A stretch of DNA of 64,000 nucleotides from Caldiserica bacterium UBA646 (GTDB lineage: Bacteria > Caldisericota > Caldisericia > Caldisericales > Caldisericaceae), in the NCBI GenBank assembly GCA_002299965.1, contig DBOM01000031.1, positions 1-64,000 on the forward strand, in the 5' to 3' direction. The translations under genes and the position numbers were made by a program. This document shows, in pieces, positions 42,282 to 50,598 of this stretch (positions within the stretch are counted from its first letter, which is position 1; every line of letters begins with the position of its first letter). The notes beneath the pieces were generated by a model. That model was not told where the DNA came from, made no database searches, and saw only the letters and a program-made list of their open reading frames with translations.

Positions 42282-43511
42282 ATGGAAAATTTATTGATTA
42301 AAAATGCAAAGCTTAGAAATAGGGAGGAAGTTGTTGATATATTGGTGTCTGATGGAAAAATAGTTAGTATTGGAGAAGGATTAAAGCTAGATACTGATAA
42401 AGTTTTTGATGCCTACGGAAATCTTGTAACTCCAACTTTTGTTGACACGCATCTTCATATTGACAAAGCCTATACTGCTTTTTATGGAAGATCCAGCAAA
42501 GAGGAAACTCTTGAGGAATCTATCAAAATAATGCACGATAGCAAGAGGAATTATACCGTGGAAGATGTGCAAAAAAGAGCAGAGAGGGCAATTAAAGAAT
42601 CTGTAAAATTTGGCGTAACAAAGATAAGAGGCCATGTAGACATTGATACAATTGGAGGTCTGACAGCACTTGAGGGTTGTCTTAAAGCAAAAGAAGCGAC
42701 AAAGGATATTGCTGATGTTCAGCTTGTTGCATTTGCTCAGGAAGGGATATTTAGGGATCCGGGGACAGAGGAGCTTATGTATACAGCCATGGATATGGGA
42801 GCAGATGTCGTTGGTGGTATGCCAGCAGCAGAATGGATGATGGACGAATCACGAAAACATGTTGATCTTGTTTTTGAGATTGCTAAAAAGTATGATGCAG
42901 ACATTGATATGCATATCGATCAGACCAAAGATCCTTTGGCACAATCATTAGAATATACTGCACTGAAGAGTATTAAAGAAGATTACAAGGGAAGAGTAAC
43001 TGGCGGACATTGTACTTCTCTTGCTTATCAGGATGATGCGCATGCAAAGAAAGTTGTTGAATTGCTGAAACTTGCAGATTTTAATGTTTGTGTTAATCCG
43101 CAAGTTTTAGCTATCATGGGAGTTGACTCTGAACCCAGAACAAGAGGTCTTACAAGAGTAAGAGAGCTTGTAGAAGCGGGAGTCAATGTGGCAACTGCAC
43201 AGGATACAATATGTGATGGTTTTCATCTATATGGTACTGGAGATCCTCTTGATTATGGTTTACTTATGGCTTATCAAGCTCAATATAATTCTACCAGTAG
43301 CGCAAAAATTATTTATGATATGATAACGTTTAATTCGGCAAAAATCATGAGACTTAGTGATTATGGGATAAAAGTTGGGAATACGGCCGATTTTAATATT
43401 ATATTCGCAAAGAATGAATCAGAAGCACTGAGAACGAGGCCTGGCAGACTTGTGTTTAGAAAAGGAAAATTAATTGCAAAGTACGAAAAAGAGGGAATAT
43501 TTGTTAACTAG
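42282..43511 (+). CDS. cytosine-deaminase-like amidohydrolase
   Basis: A 409-residue metal-dependent hydrolase. Metal ligands: DTHLHIDKA (residues about 56-64), HVDID, DADIDMHIDQ and GHC, and a late Asp in TAQDTICDG. The layout is that of CodA and N-isopropylammelide hydrolases, acting on exocyclic amino or amine groups of pyrimidine or triazine rings. It is divergent from a nucleoside importer, which supports base salvage. AAGGAGG precedes the ATG. It ends in a four-base overlap with the convergent MFS gene. Confidence 0.88.
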   Translation: MENLLIKNAKLRNREEVVDILVSDGKIVSIGEGLKLDTDKVFDAYGNLVTPTFVDTHLHIDKAYTAFYGRSSKEETLEESIKIMHDSKRNYTVEDVQKRAERAIKESVKFGVTKIRGHVDIDTIGGLTALEGCLKAKEATKDIADVQLVAFAQEGIFRDPGTEELMYTAMDMGADVVGGMPAAEWMMDESRKHVDLVFEIAKKYDADIDMHIDQTKDPLAQSLEYTALKSIKEDYKGRVTGGHCTSLAYQDDAHAKKVVELLKLADFNVCVNPQVLAIMGVDSEPRTRGLTRVRELVEAGVNVATAQDTICDGFHLYGTGDPLDYGLLMAYQAQYNSTSSAKIIYDMITFNSAKIMRLSDYGIKVGNTADFNIIFAKNESEALRTRPGRLVFRKGKLIAKYEKEGIFVN

Positions 43512-44686
43512 TAACTTTTCTTCTGGTGTGTATCTACCAATTTTAAAGATACTACAGTAGCAACAGGCAAAGCGGCTAAGGAAATAAACATTGCTGCATG
43601 TAATCCTATAATATCGATCAGGTAGCTTAACCCTATTAGTATTATGCTGGCACTTCCCCACGATATTCCCATACTTAAACTGGAGGCTATGCTCCTTCGA
43701 GTAGGAAGAAGTTCTTGCATATAAGATACATTTGTTCCCATTGTGCAGAATAGAACAAATGCCATAGCTGAGTACAGCACAAGCATTGCATAGATGTTAT
43801 TTGTTAAAAGCATCGTTATGCCAAGTATTGGCGCAATAGCTGCTGAAAGTATATTTATTAACTTAGGACTAGTTTTGTCTGCAAATACCGCCCCTATATA
43901 ATTACCAAATATGCCACAGAATGCTGCTGCCGTGAGAAAATAGCTTCCCCACATAATATCGTATCCAAGCTGTCGCACATATAGCGGTATCATCGTTGAG
44001 ATGCCCATACTAGTGATGGTTCGTAGCGTTATTACCAGTACAAGATTTTTTACTCCCGGAACGGTTAGAGATTTTCTTAGGCCCAGGTTTTTTGCTTGAG
44101 GTATATCGATTGGTCTTTCTTTAGTTTTTTTAATAAATAGAAATGCGATAATGGCAACAATTATACCAAAACTGGCAAGTGCTGGCATTGAATAAATTCC
44201 ATATTTTTTAACATACCATATTGTCATTATGGGCGCAGCTGCTGCTCCTAATGCTCCACCCATGGAAAACAGTGACATTGCTGTGTGACTACGTTTAAAA
44301 GCAATTTCTCCTACAGAAGAAGCTCCATTGGGATGAAAAAATGAGTTCCCAATCTTTCCGATAGCCAGGAATACAAAGAGTAGTGGAACGGTTTTCGCGA
44401 TTCCTATGAGAGGGGTAAATATTGATGCAAGAAGAATGCTTATTATCTGTATTCTCTTTTCTTTAAAATGTACTCCAAGCAATGCGCCTAATGGCTGCGT
44501 GAATGCAGCAATAACACCAAGGATTGATGGGATCATTGCAACTTTGCCTTGAGAGAGTGCAAATTGTGTCATTATTAAGGGAAGCAGTGGTTTTAACATC
44601 CCCGAGTACCAGTCTACAGTGAAGTGTCCCAGCGCATAAAGTAATAGTTGATATCTGGAACTAACAAGCTGCTCTTTTTTAATCAT
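43508..44686 (-). CDS. MFS transporter
   Basis: About 392 residues with 12 spans. VSSRYQLLLYALGHFTVDWYS opens span 1, and KIGNSFFHPNGASSVGEIA recalls the fosmidomycin-resistance (Fsr) group, a call I hold loosely. I choose the ATG at 44686 because a promoter (TTGACA-N16-TACAAT) places the transcription start on that A; an in-frame ATG at 44707 lies inside the promoter. Convergent with the amidohydrolase. Confidence 0.85.
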   Translation of the reverse strand: MIKKEQLVSSRYQLLLYALGHFTVDWYSGMLKPLLPLIMTQFALSQGKVAMIPSILGVIAAFTQPLGALLGVHFKEKRIQIISILLASIFTPLIGIAKTVPLLFVFLAIGKIGNSFFHPNGASSVGEIAFKRSHTAMSLFSMGGALGAAAAPIMTIWYVKKYGIYSMPALASFGIIVAIIAFLFIKKTKERPIDIPQAKNLGLRKSLTVPGVKNLVLVITLRTITSMGISTMIPLYVRQLGYDIMWGSYFLTAAAFCGIFGNYIGAVFADKTSPKLINILSAAIAPILGITMLLTNNIYAMLVLYSAMAFVLFCTMGTNVSYMQELLPTRRSIASSLSMGISWGSASIILIGLSYLIDIIGLHAAMFISLAALPVATVVSLKLVDTHQKKSY

Positions 44687-44692
44687 GTGTGT

Positions 44693-44720
44693 ATTGTATC
44701 GAATCAATTGACTATGTCAA
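44693..44720 (-). promoter_or_regulatory. promoter giving a probable leaderless MFS mRNA
   Basis: Minus strand TTGACA (44720-44715), 16-base spacer, TACAAT (44698-44693). Only six bases separate the -10 box from the ATG, so the expected +1 is the A of the start codon at 44686. No Shine-Dalgarno could fit. Confidence 0.7.
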
Positions 44721-44869
44721 CATTTTTGATTGATTGAATATGAGAATTTGTTTTATAGGAGTGTTAGATAAATATTTTGTGTGGAAAGTAGGAATTTTTA
44801 TCATAAAGCTTTCTAAAACTATTTAAAGTTTTTGAATTGGTACTATAATTATTTTAAGAGATGATAGTT

Positions 44870-46300
44870 ATGGATGTTTTACTTATTAATCCTCTTGTGC
44901 AAGGGGTATATGATGCAATTGATATAAAACTCCCTCCTCTGGGGCTTGCCTATATAGCTGCAGTGTTGCGAGAAAAGGGGCATACTGTAAAAATTATCGA
45001 TCTTAATGTAGAAGATAATCTGTGGGAAGTACTTTCCGAAAGAGAATGGGGGCTTGCAGGCATATCCTGTGATACGAGTCGATATCCGGTAGCAATGGAA
45101 ATTGCAAAACAAATTAAGAAGTATTATAGCTGCAAAATCATTATGGGTGGCCCGCACGTTACATTTTTTGACAGGGAGACATTAAATACGGGTGCGGTAG
45201 ATTATGTTGCAAGGGGTGAGGGAGAATATATTGCGCTAAATCTTGTTGATGCGCTTGCGAATAGTTCTGCCCTTGCAAAAGTAAAAGGCATTTCTTTCAT
45301 AAAAAAGGGGGAGTTTACTCGCACACCTTCTGCGCCTCTGATAAAAGATTTAGACACTCTACCTTTTCCTGCACGAGATTTACTTCCTATGGATAAGTAC
45401 AAAATTACACGTTTCTTTGGGTGGCCAATAACAAATGTTTTGACAACGAGAGGATGTCCATTTGACTGTAATTTTTGTTCGTCTTCCCAGTTCTTTGGGT
45501 TATTATGGCGAACGAGGAGCCCCAAAAATATAGTGGATGAAGTCGAAGAAGTGATGAAAAAATATGGATACAATGCATTTGCATTCATTGATGATAATTT
45601 TACACTGAATCCCGGAAGAGTAATAGAAATATCCAAAGAAATATTAAAAAGGAAATTGGATGTATTCTGGTGGGCATTTTCCAGAGTAGACGAACTTTTA
45701 AGGAATGAAGAGATGGTGAAATGGATGGCAAGATCTGGATGTAAAATGATATTTTTAGGTATAGAAAGTGTAAGTAAAAAAATTCTTGATGCTTATAACA
45801 AGAGAATTTCCTCTGATGATTCCGTAAAAGCAGTAAAACTTCTTAGAAAATACGGAATAGCAACCTGGGGAAGCTTTATCATAGGAGGCTTAGAGGAGAC
45901 AAAAGAAATGATTTTAAACACAGTATGGTTTGCAAAGTTTCTTGATCCAAAAAATGTACAATTCTCTATTCTTACGCCTTTCCCCGGGACACGACTATAT
46001 GCGAATGCTGAAAGAGAAAATTTACTAATACACAAAAACTGGGCGTATTACAATGGCGCGCATAGTGTGCTAAAAACAAAATATCTTAAATCCCATGAAC
46101 TGCAATATTTACTTAAGAAGGCGTATATTTCCTTTTATTTGAGGCCTAATCGGTTAGTAAAAATTTTTCCTGTCGCTTTAAAGTTTCTTGTTGAATTACG
46201 CGGAAAAAGGGTACGAGAAAAACGTATTGAACAGATGATAGAACAAGGCCCGGCATATGTTTTAAGACATAAAAAGTTTATCTATAAAATTCTCCCGTAG
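44870..46300 (+). CDS. B12-binding domain radical SAM protein
   Basis: 476 residues. The N-terminal cobalamin-binding Rossmann domain (1-135: LINPLVQGVYDAIDIKLPPL, IIMGGPHVTFF) is followed by the radical SAM core with TTRGCPFDCNFCSSS (CX3CX2C, about residue 195) and IDDNFTLNPGR. The group covers BchE-like cyclases, lipid and hopanoid methylases and many unknowns. ATG 44870 (MDVLLINP) has AAGAG nine bases upstream; 44861 is the in-frame alternative. Its end overlaps convergent mtaB by 19 bases. Confidence 0.85.
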   Translation: MDVLLINPLVQGVYDAIDIKLPPLGLAYIAAVLREKGHTVKIIDLNVEDNLWEVLSEREWGLAGISCDTSRYPVAMEIAKQIKKYYSCKIIMGGPHVTFFDRETLNTGAVDYVARGEGEYIALNLVDALANSSALAKVKGISFIKKGEFTRTPSAPLIKDLDTLPFPARDLLPMDKYKITRFFGWPITNVLTTRGCPFDCNFCSSSQFFGLLWRTRSPKNIVDEVEEVMKKYGYNAFAFIDDNFTLNPGRVIEISKEILKRKLDVFWWAFSRVDELLRNEEMVKWMARSGCKMIFLGIESVSKKILDAYNKRISSDDSVKAVKLLRKYGIATWGSFIIGGLEETKEMILNTVWFAKFLDPKNVQFSILTPFPGTRLYANAERENLLIHKNWAYYNGAHSVLKTKYLKSHELQYLLKKAYISFYLRPNRLVKIFPVALKFLVELRGKRVREKRIEQMIEQGPAYVLRHKKFIYKILP

Positions 46301-47517
46301 AGGTAATTGGCATCTACTTTTTCAACTAAAACGGGAACAATACTTCCTAACTCTATATTTGTGCCTGTAAATTTTGTTTTAAGATAGTAAGGAGTAAATC
46401 CAGTGTAATGCATTCCATCTTTTTCTTCGACAAGCACTTCAACTGTTTTGTTTAGAAATCTATCTTTAAATGCAGTTCTTTCTATATTTACTGCATGCAG
46501 TAGTCTTTCTGCGCGCGTTTTTTTTAGTGATTCTGAGACAGTTTCTTTCATAAAATAAGCAGGGGTGAAAGGTCTTTTTGAATATCTGAATATATGTACT
46601 TTAGAAAAATGTGCTTTTCCTACAATTGATACTGAGTTTAAAAATGCATTGTCTGTTTCTCCCGGGAAACCCACGATAATGTCGGTAGTGATAGAAAAGT
46701 TTTGGTCTTTTTTTCTTAGTTTCTCTATAATGTTTAGGCATTCTTCTGTTGTGTAATTTCTGTTCATTCTTTTTAGCACTTCATTATCTCCGGATTGAAG
46801 GGAAATGTGAAAGTGAGGTGTTACAGGCGGAGTTAATTCCCTTATAAGATCATCTGTTATGGCTGTAGGATATATAGAACTAATTCTTATTCTTTCAATT
46901 CTCTCGATCGTTTTTAATGTTTTTAAAAGTGAAGCCAAAGATGTTCCAATGTCTTCTCCATATTTGCCGATTTCAGTGCCAGAAAGTACAATTTCTTTGT
47001 ATCCTGTTTTTGAAAGTTCTTGTACTTCTTTTGATATGGCTTTTCTTGTTTTGCTTTTTATCTTGCTACCCCTTACGAACGGCACAATGCAGTATGTACA
47101 GAAGTTGTTGCATCCTTCTTCTATTTTAATTGTGGCTCGTGTATGCCCTGAAAATCTTTTTATCGATTCTTCTTGCAGCGATATTGGAGAATAAGTATTA
47201 TTGTAGTAGAAATCAGCTATCTTTTTGCGTTCTCCTGTGTATAAAAAGATATTGTTTTCTTTAAAATCTGGACGAAGCCTTGCAAAGCAACTTGTTATGA
47301 TGATTTTTGCATTTGGATTTGTTCTTTTTGCACGGTGTACTGCTTTTCTCGTTTCTGCCTCTGCTTTACCTGTTACTACACAGGAATTGATAATATATAA
47401 ATCTGCCTTGTTATGGAATGGAATAACTGTATCTCCATGGCTTTCGAACGATTCTCTAATGAGCTCTGTTTCATACTGATTTGTTTTACAACCTAAGGTG
47501 TATATTGCTATGCGCAT
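46282..47517 (-). CDS. mtaB: tRNA t6A37 methylthiotransferase MtaB
   Basis: 411 residues: UPF0004 domain (1-110) with three Cys (TLGCKTNQYE, NSCVV, TSCFAR), radical SAM cluster EEGCNNFCTYCIVPFVRG, and a TRAM-like C-terminus. The start MRIAIYTLGCKTNQYE and RGSKIKSK favour MtaB (ms2t6A) over MiaB. Its ATG overlaps the hrcA stop (TAATG). Confidence 0.9.
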   Translation of the reverse strand: MRIAIYTLGCKTNQYETELIRESFESHGDTVIPFHNKADLYIINSCVVTGKAEAETRKAVHRAKRTNPNAKIIITSCFARLRPDFKENNIFLYTGERKKIADFYYNNTYSPISLQEESIKRFSGHTRATIKIEEGCNNFCTYCIVPFVRGSKIKSKTRKAISKEVQELSKTGYKEIVLSGTEIGKYGEDIGTSLASLLKTLKTIERIERIRISSIYPTAITDDLIRELTPPVTPHFHISLQSGDNEVLKRMNRNYTTEECLNIIEKLRKKDQNFSITTDIIVGFPGETDNAFLNSVSIVGKAHFSKVHIFRYSKRPFTPAYFMKETVSESLKKTRAERLLHAVNIERTAFKDRFLNKTVEVLVEEKDGMHYTGFTPYYLKTKFTGTNIELGSIVPVLVEKVDANYLYGRIL

Positions 47518-48545
47518 TATGTCATAATTTTGTCAGCAAACTCTTCCAGGCTGTCAGCTATTTGTTCCAATACATGGATACCTTTAATGTAATCCATTCG
47601 GGTAGGGCCGATCAAAGCAAGCATACCCTCCATTTCTTTTATTGTGTATTTTACTGTAATAAGGCTGCAATCCCATAATTGGGGTAACTTGTTTTCCTTC
47701 CCGATGAGGTAACCAAGATTATCTTTTAATGGAACATCCTCGATAATATCTTCTATTAATCTTTTTTCTTCAAGCATTTTCAGAAGAAGCTCTACCTTTT
47801 TTTCTGCTAGTGTAATTCTTGCGGAAAGAAGGTTGGCAATGCCTTTTATATAAATTTCTCTTGTTGCATTTTTTCTTATTTCTTTTTCCAAGAATTGGTA
47901 AAAAGTTTTTATAATTACGTTTTCTTGCCTGAATTCTTCTGAAAAGAATTTTGTTTTTCTTAACAAACGTGATGCTTGTTTAAGGGATAAGTTAGAAAGT
48001 TTATCATTGATAAAATGTTCTATTAAGATCAATTCGTTCGTGGATGTTTTTGTTTTGACAATAGGAGCTGCTTCTGAAGTATAGGTATCAGTGACAAGCA
48101 CGGTGTATACATTTTGATTATTTATTGCAAAAAAATGTATATATTTAATGTGTTCGTCCTCTGTTTCAGGGGATAGCACGAGGGCAATTTCTTTTGTGCT
48201 TTGGGACATAAATTTCGATACTTTTTCTAATACGGAATTAAGGTCTTTTGTTTTTCCAGAAATGGAAAGTTCTATTTTTTTTATGGCTTTCTCTTTCTTT
48301 TCTTTTAAAAAAGTTTCAATAAAAAAGCGATATCCTTTGCTTGTTGGGATTCTGCCTGCAGAAATATGAGGCTGATATATATATCCCAACTTCTCAAGCT
48401 CTGTCATTTCGTTTCTTACAGTGGCAGAAGAAATAGGGGAATGAAACTTTTCAGCTATTCTTGTTGATCCTACTGGCTGCCCTGTTTTAATGTATTCCGT
48501 TACTAAATTTTTTAATATTTCATCTCTTCTATTTTTTAATTTCAT
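47517..48545 (-). CDS. hrcA: heat-inducible transcription repressor HrcA
   Basis: 342 residues: N-terminal winged helix (NRRDEILKNLVTEYIKTGQP, SSATVRNEMTELEKLGYIYQ), PHISAGRIPTSKGYRFF, a GAF-like middle and the C-terminal GPTRMDYIKGIHVLEQIADS. It represses groE/dnaK through CIRCE elements. Here it stands without chaperone genes and with no CIRCE in view. I use the second of two ATG codons since a TATAAT box (48558-48553) puts +1 at 48546-48545; 48548 is the alternative. Confidence 0.93.
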   Translation of the reverse strand: MKLKNRRDEILKNLVTEYIKTGQPVGSTRIAEKFHSPISSATVRNEMTELEKLGYIYQPHISAGRIPTSKGYRFFIETFLKEKKEKAIKKIELSISGKTKDLNSVLEKVSKFMSQSTKEIALVLSPETEDEHIKYIHFFAINNQNVYTVLVTDTYTSEAAPIVKTKTSTNELILIEHFINDKLSNLSLKQASRLLRKTKFFSEEFRQENVIIKTFYQFLEKEIRKNATREIYIKGIANLLSARITLAEKKVELLLKMLEEKRLIEDIIEDVPLKDNLGYLIGKENKLPQLWDCSLITVKYTIKEMEGMLALIGPTRMDYIKGIHVLEQIADSLEEFADKIMT

Positions 48546-48560
48546 CATTTAAATTATATC

Positions 48561-48592
48561 AAAAAGAAGCTTCTTATAAAAGAAGCTTCTTT
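48561..48592 (-). terminator. terminator after glnA
   Basis: AAAGAAGCTTCTT and AAGAAGCTTCTTT pair around a short AT loop, and on the minus strand a run of five T follows. It separates glnA from hrcA. Each arm is itself a HindIII-centred palindrome, so alternative small hairpins are possible. Confidence 0.7.
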
Positions 48593-48635
48593 ATAGTGGT
48601 TTAGTCCAGTACTTTTTGAAAGGGATATGTAAAAA

Positions 48636-49967
48636 TTAATAAATGGGTAACGAATTTTTAATTTCCCAATCGGTTACATATATTCGATATTCATCCCACT
48701 CTTTTTCTTTGGCTTCTATGTATTTCTTAGCTACATGATCGCCAAGAGCAGATAGTATTACCTTATCTTTCTTTAATTCCTGAATTGCTTTTTCCAAAGT
48801 AGATGGCAAGATATCAATGCCCATAGCGGATTTTTCTTTAGCGGAGAGTTCGTATATGTTGATGTTATTTGCAGGTTTTGGAGGTGTTATTTTATTTTTT
48901 ATGCCGTCTAATCCTGCTTTTAAAATTACTGCAAGGGCAAGATATGGATTTGCTGTGGGATCAGGACTTCTATATTCAATTCTTTTTTCTTCAAATTCAC
49001 CTAAAGGCACTCTAATCAAAGCACTTCTGTTTTTTTCAGCCCAGCACATATACACAGGAGCTTCGTATCCTGGGATAAGTCTCTTATAGGAATTTACGAT
49101 TGGATTTGTTATTGCAGTAATTGCCTTTGCATGTTTTAATAGCCCTCCTATGAAATATAATGCTGTGTTGGAAAGGCCGAATTGCTTACCTGGAGCATAA
49201 AAAATATTTTTACCGTTCTTTGTGAAGAGAGAAATATGAGTATGCATTCCCGATCCGTTTATTCCAAAGATAGGTTTTGGTAAAAATGTTGCGTATAATC
49301 CATTTTGCAAAGCAATGGTTTTTGCGACAGTTTTAAATGTGGTTGCTCTATCTGCTGTTGTCAGTGCATTGGCGTATTTAAAATCTATTTCATGTTGTGA
49401 AGGAGCTACTTCATGATGTGAAGCTTCTATTTCAAATCCCATTTTTTCAAGGGTAACTGCTATTTCTATGCGGGTTTTTTCGCCAATATCTTCTGGAAGC
49501 ATTTCAAAGTAACTTCCGTCACTTACCAGTTTTGTTGAGGGATTTTTATCTTCCGTGAGTTTGAACAAGAAAAATTCTTCTTCAGTACCATTATTCATAT
49601 AAAAGCCCAATTTTTTTGCTTCTTCTATTACTTTTTTTAACATATAGCGTGGAGAACCACTGAATGGTTTCCCATTATGTCCATATACATCGCAAATTAA
49701 GCGTGCTATTTTTATTGGTTGGTCTAACGTCCATGGCAATACAATGAATGTATCGAGGTCAGGATGCAGTACCATGTCAGATTCTTCTATTCTTACAAAT
49801 CCCTCAATTGATGAGCCATCAAAGGCAATTCCGTTGTCTATTACTTTTTCAAGTTTTTTTGAGCTGATTTCTATAAGCTTTGGAAATCCTAAAATATCTA
49901 CAAACTGAAGCCAGATTGCATTAATTTCTTTATTATAAATTTCTTTAAGAATTTTTTCCTTTGTCAT
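48636..49967 (-). CDS. glnA: glutamine synthetase type I
   Basis: A 443-residue GSI-alpha length enzyme making glutamine from glutamate, ammonia and ATP. Motifs: DGSSIEGF, HEVAPSQHEIDF, GINGSGMHTHISLF (ATP/metal region) and RIEYRSPDPTANPYLALAVIL. No adenylylation loop typical of GSI-beta is evident, which suggests feedback rather than covalent control. The end WEIKNSLPIY is usual for the group. Followed by a terminator. Confidence 0.95.
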   Translation of the reverse strand: MTKEKILKEIYNKEINAIWLQFVDILGFPKLIEISSKKLEKVIDNGIAFDGSSIEGFVRIEESDMVLHPDLDTFIVLPWTLDQPIKIARLICDVYGHNGKPFSGSPRYMLKKVIEEAKKLGFYMNNGTEEEFFLFKLTEDKNPSTKLVSDGSYFEMLPEDIGEKTRIEIAVTLEKMGFEIEASHHEVAPSQHEIDFKYANALTTADRATTFKTVAKTIALQNGLYATFLPKPIFGINGSGMHTHISLFTKNGKNIFYAPGKQFGLSNTALYFIGGLLKHAKAITAITNPIVNSYKRLIPGYEAPVYMCWAEKNRSALIRVPLGEFEEKRIEYRSPDPTANPYLALAVILKAGLDGIKNKITPPKPANNINIYELSAKEKSAMGIDILPSTLEKAIQELKKDKVILSALGDHVAKKYIEAKEKEWDEYRIYVTDWEIKNSLPIY

Positions 49968-50110
49968 TTCCCCCTCCCTTAAATCGAGCTTTTAGAATTT
50001 TATTTGTAAACTAAAAAAAATCAAGCTATGTGAATAAAATATGAAATAATTTTTAAGACTTTAATTTTAATAAATTACGATGAGTAAAATAATTTTTGAA
50101 AGATAAATAA

Positions 50111-50157
50111 AAACAGGGAGAATGTTAAACAATTATGCAAGCTCCCTGTTTTTTGTT
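50111..50157. terminator. terminator after the HU gene
   Basis: AAACAGGGAG (50111-50120) pairs with CTCCCTGTTT (50142-50151); A and T runs flank both sides. It lies just downstream of the minus-strand HU gene ending at 50161. Confidence 0.82.
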
Positions 50158-50160
50158 TCT

Positions 50161-50442
50161 CTACTTCTTTTTTGCTACTGCGTCTTTTAGCTTTTTCCCT
50201 GGCTTAAAGAAAGGTACTGTTTTTGCAGCAATTTTGATTTTCTTTCTTGTCCTTGGGTTTACGCCATTTCTTGCTGATCTTTTTCTTGCTCCAAAGGTGC
50301 CGAATCCAATCAATGCAACTTTGTCTCCCTTTTTGAGAGTGTTTGTTACGACTTCTGCAAAGGAATCAAGCGTCATTGCTGCTTCTTTCTTCTTAAGACC
50401 AGTTTTTTTTGCAATTGCGCTAATAAGTTCTGGCTTGTTCAT
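50161..50442 (-). CDS. hup: HU-family DNA-binding protein
   Basis: A 93-residue HU/IHF protein: MNKPELISAIAKKTGLKKKE, VALIGFGTFGARKRSARNGV, NPRTRKKIKIAAKTVPFFKPGK. The NPRT-G/K arm carries the DNA-intercalating proline. It is a nucleoid protein with its own promoter and terminator. Confidence 0.96.
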   Translation of the reverse strand: MNKPELISAIAKKTGLKKKEAAMTLDSFAEVVTNTLKKGDKVALIGFGTFGARKRSARNGVNPRTRKKIKIAAKTVPFFKPGKKLKDAVAKKK

Positions 50443-50492
50443 ATTTTCCCCTCCTTCCTTAAGGATTTGCCTTTTTAAGGCATCTTACCCTG

Positions 50493-50520
50493 AGTTTAAC
50501 TAGTTTTTTTTGCTTGTCAA
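50493..50520 (-). promoter_or_regulatory. promoter of the HU gene
   Basis: Minus strand TTGACA (50520-50515), 16-base spacer, TAAACT (50498-50493), about 45 bases before the ATG at 50442, which has AAGGAGG upstream. Confidence 0.7.
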
Positions 50521-50598
50521 GAGAAGAAATGCCTTTTTTGCTATATTTTTTTGCCTTTTTTTCTAAAAGAGCGCCATTATTGCATATTTTTTGGTTTT

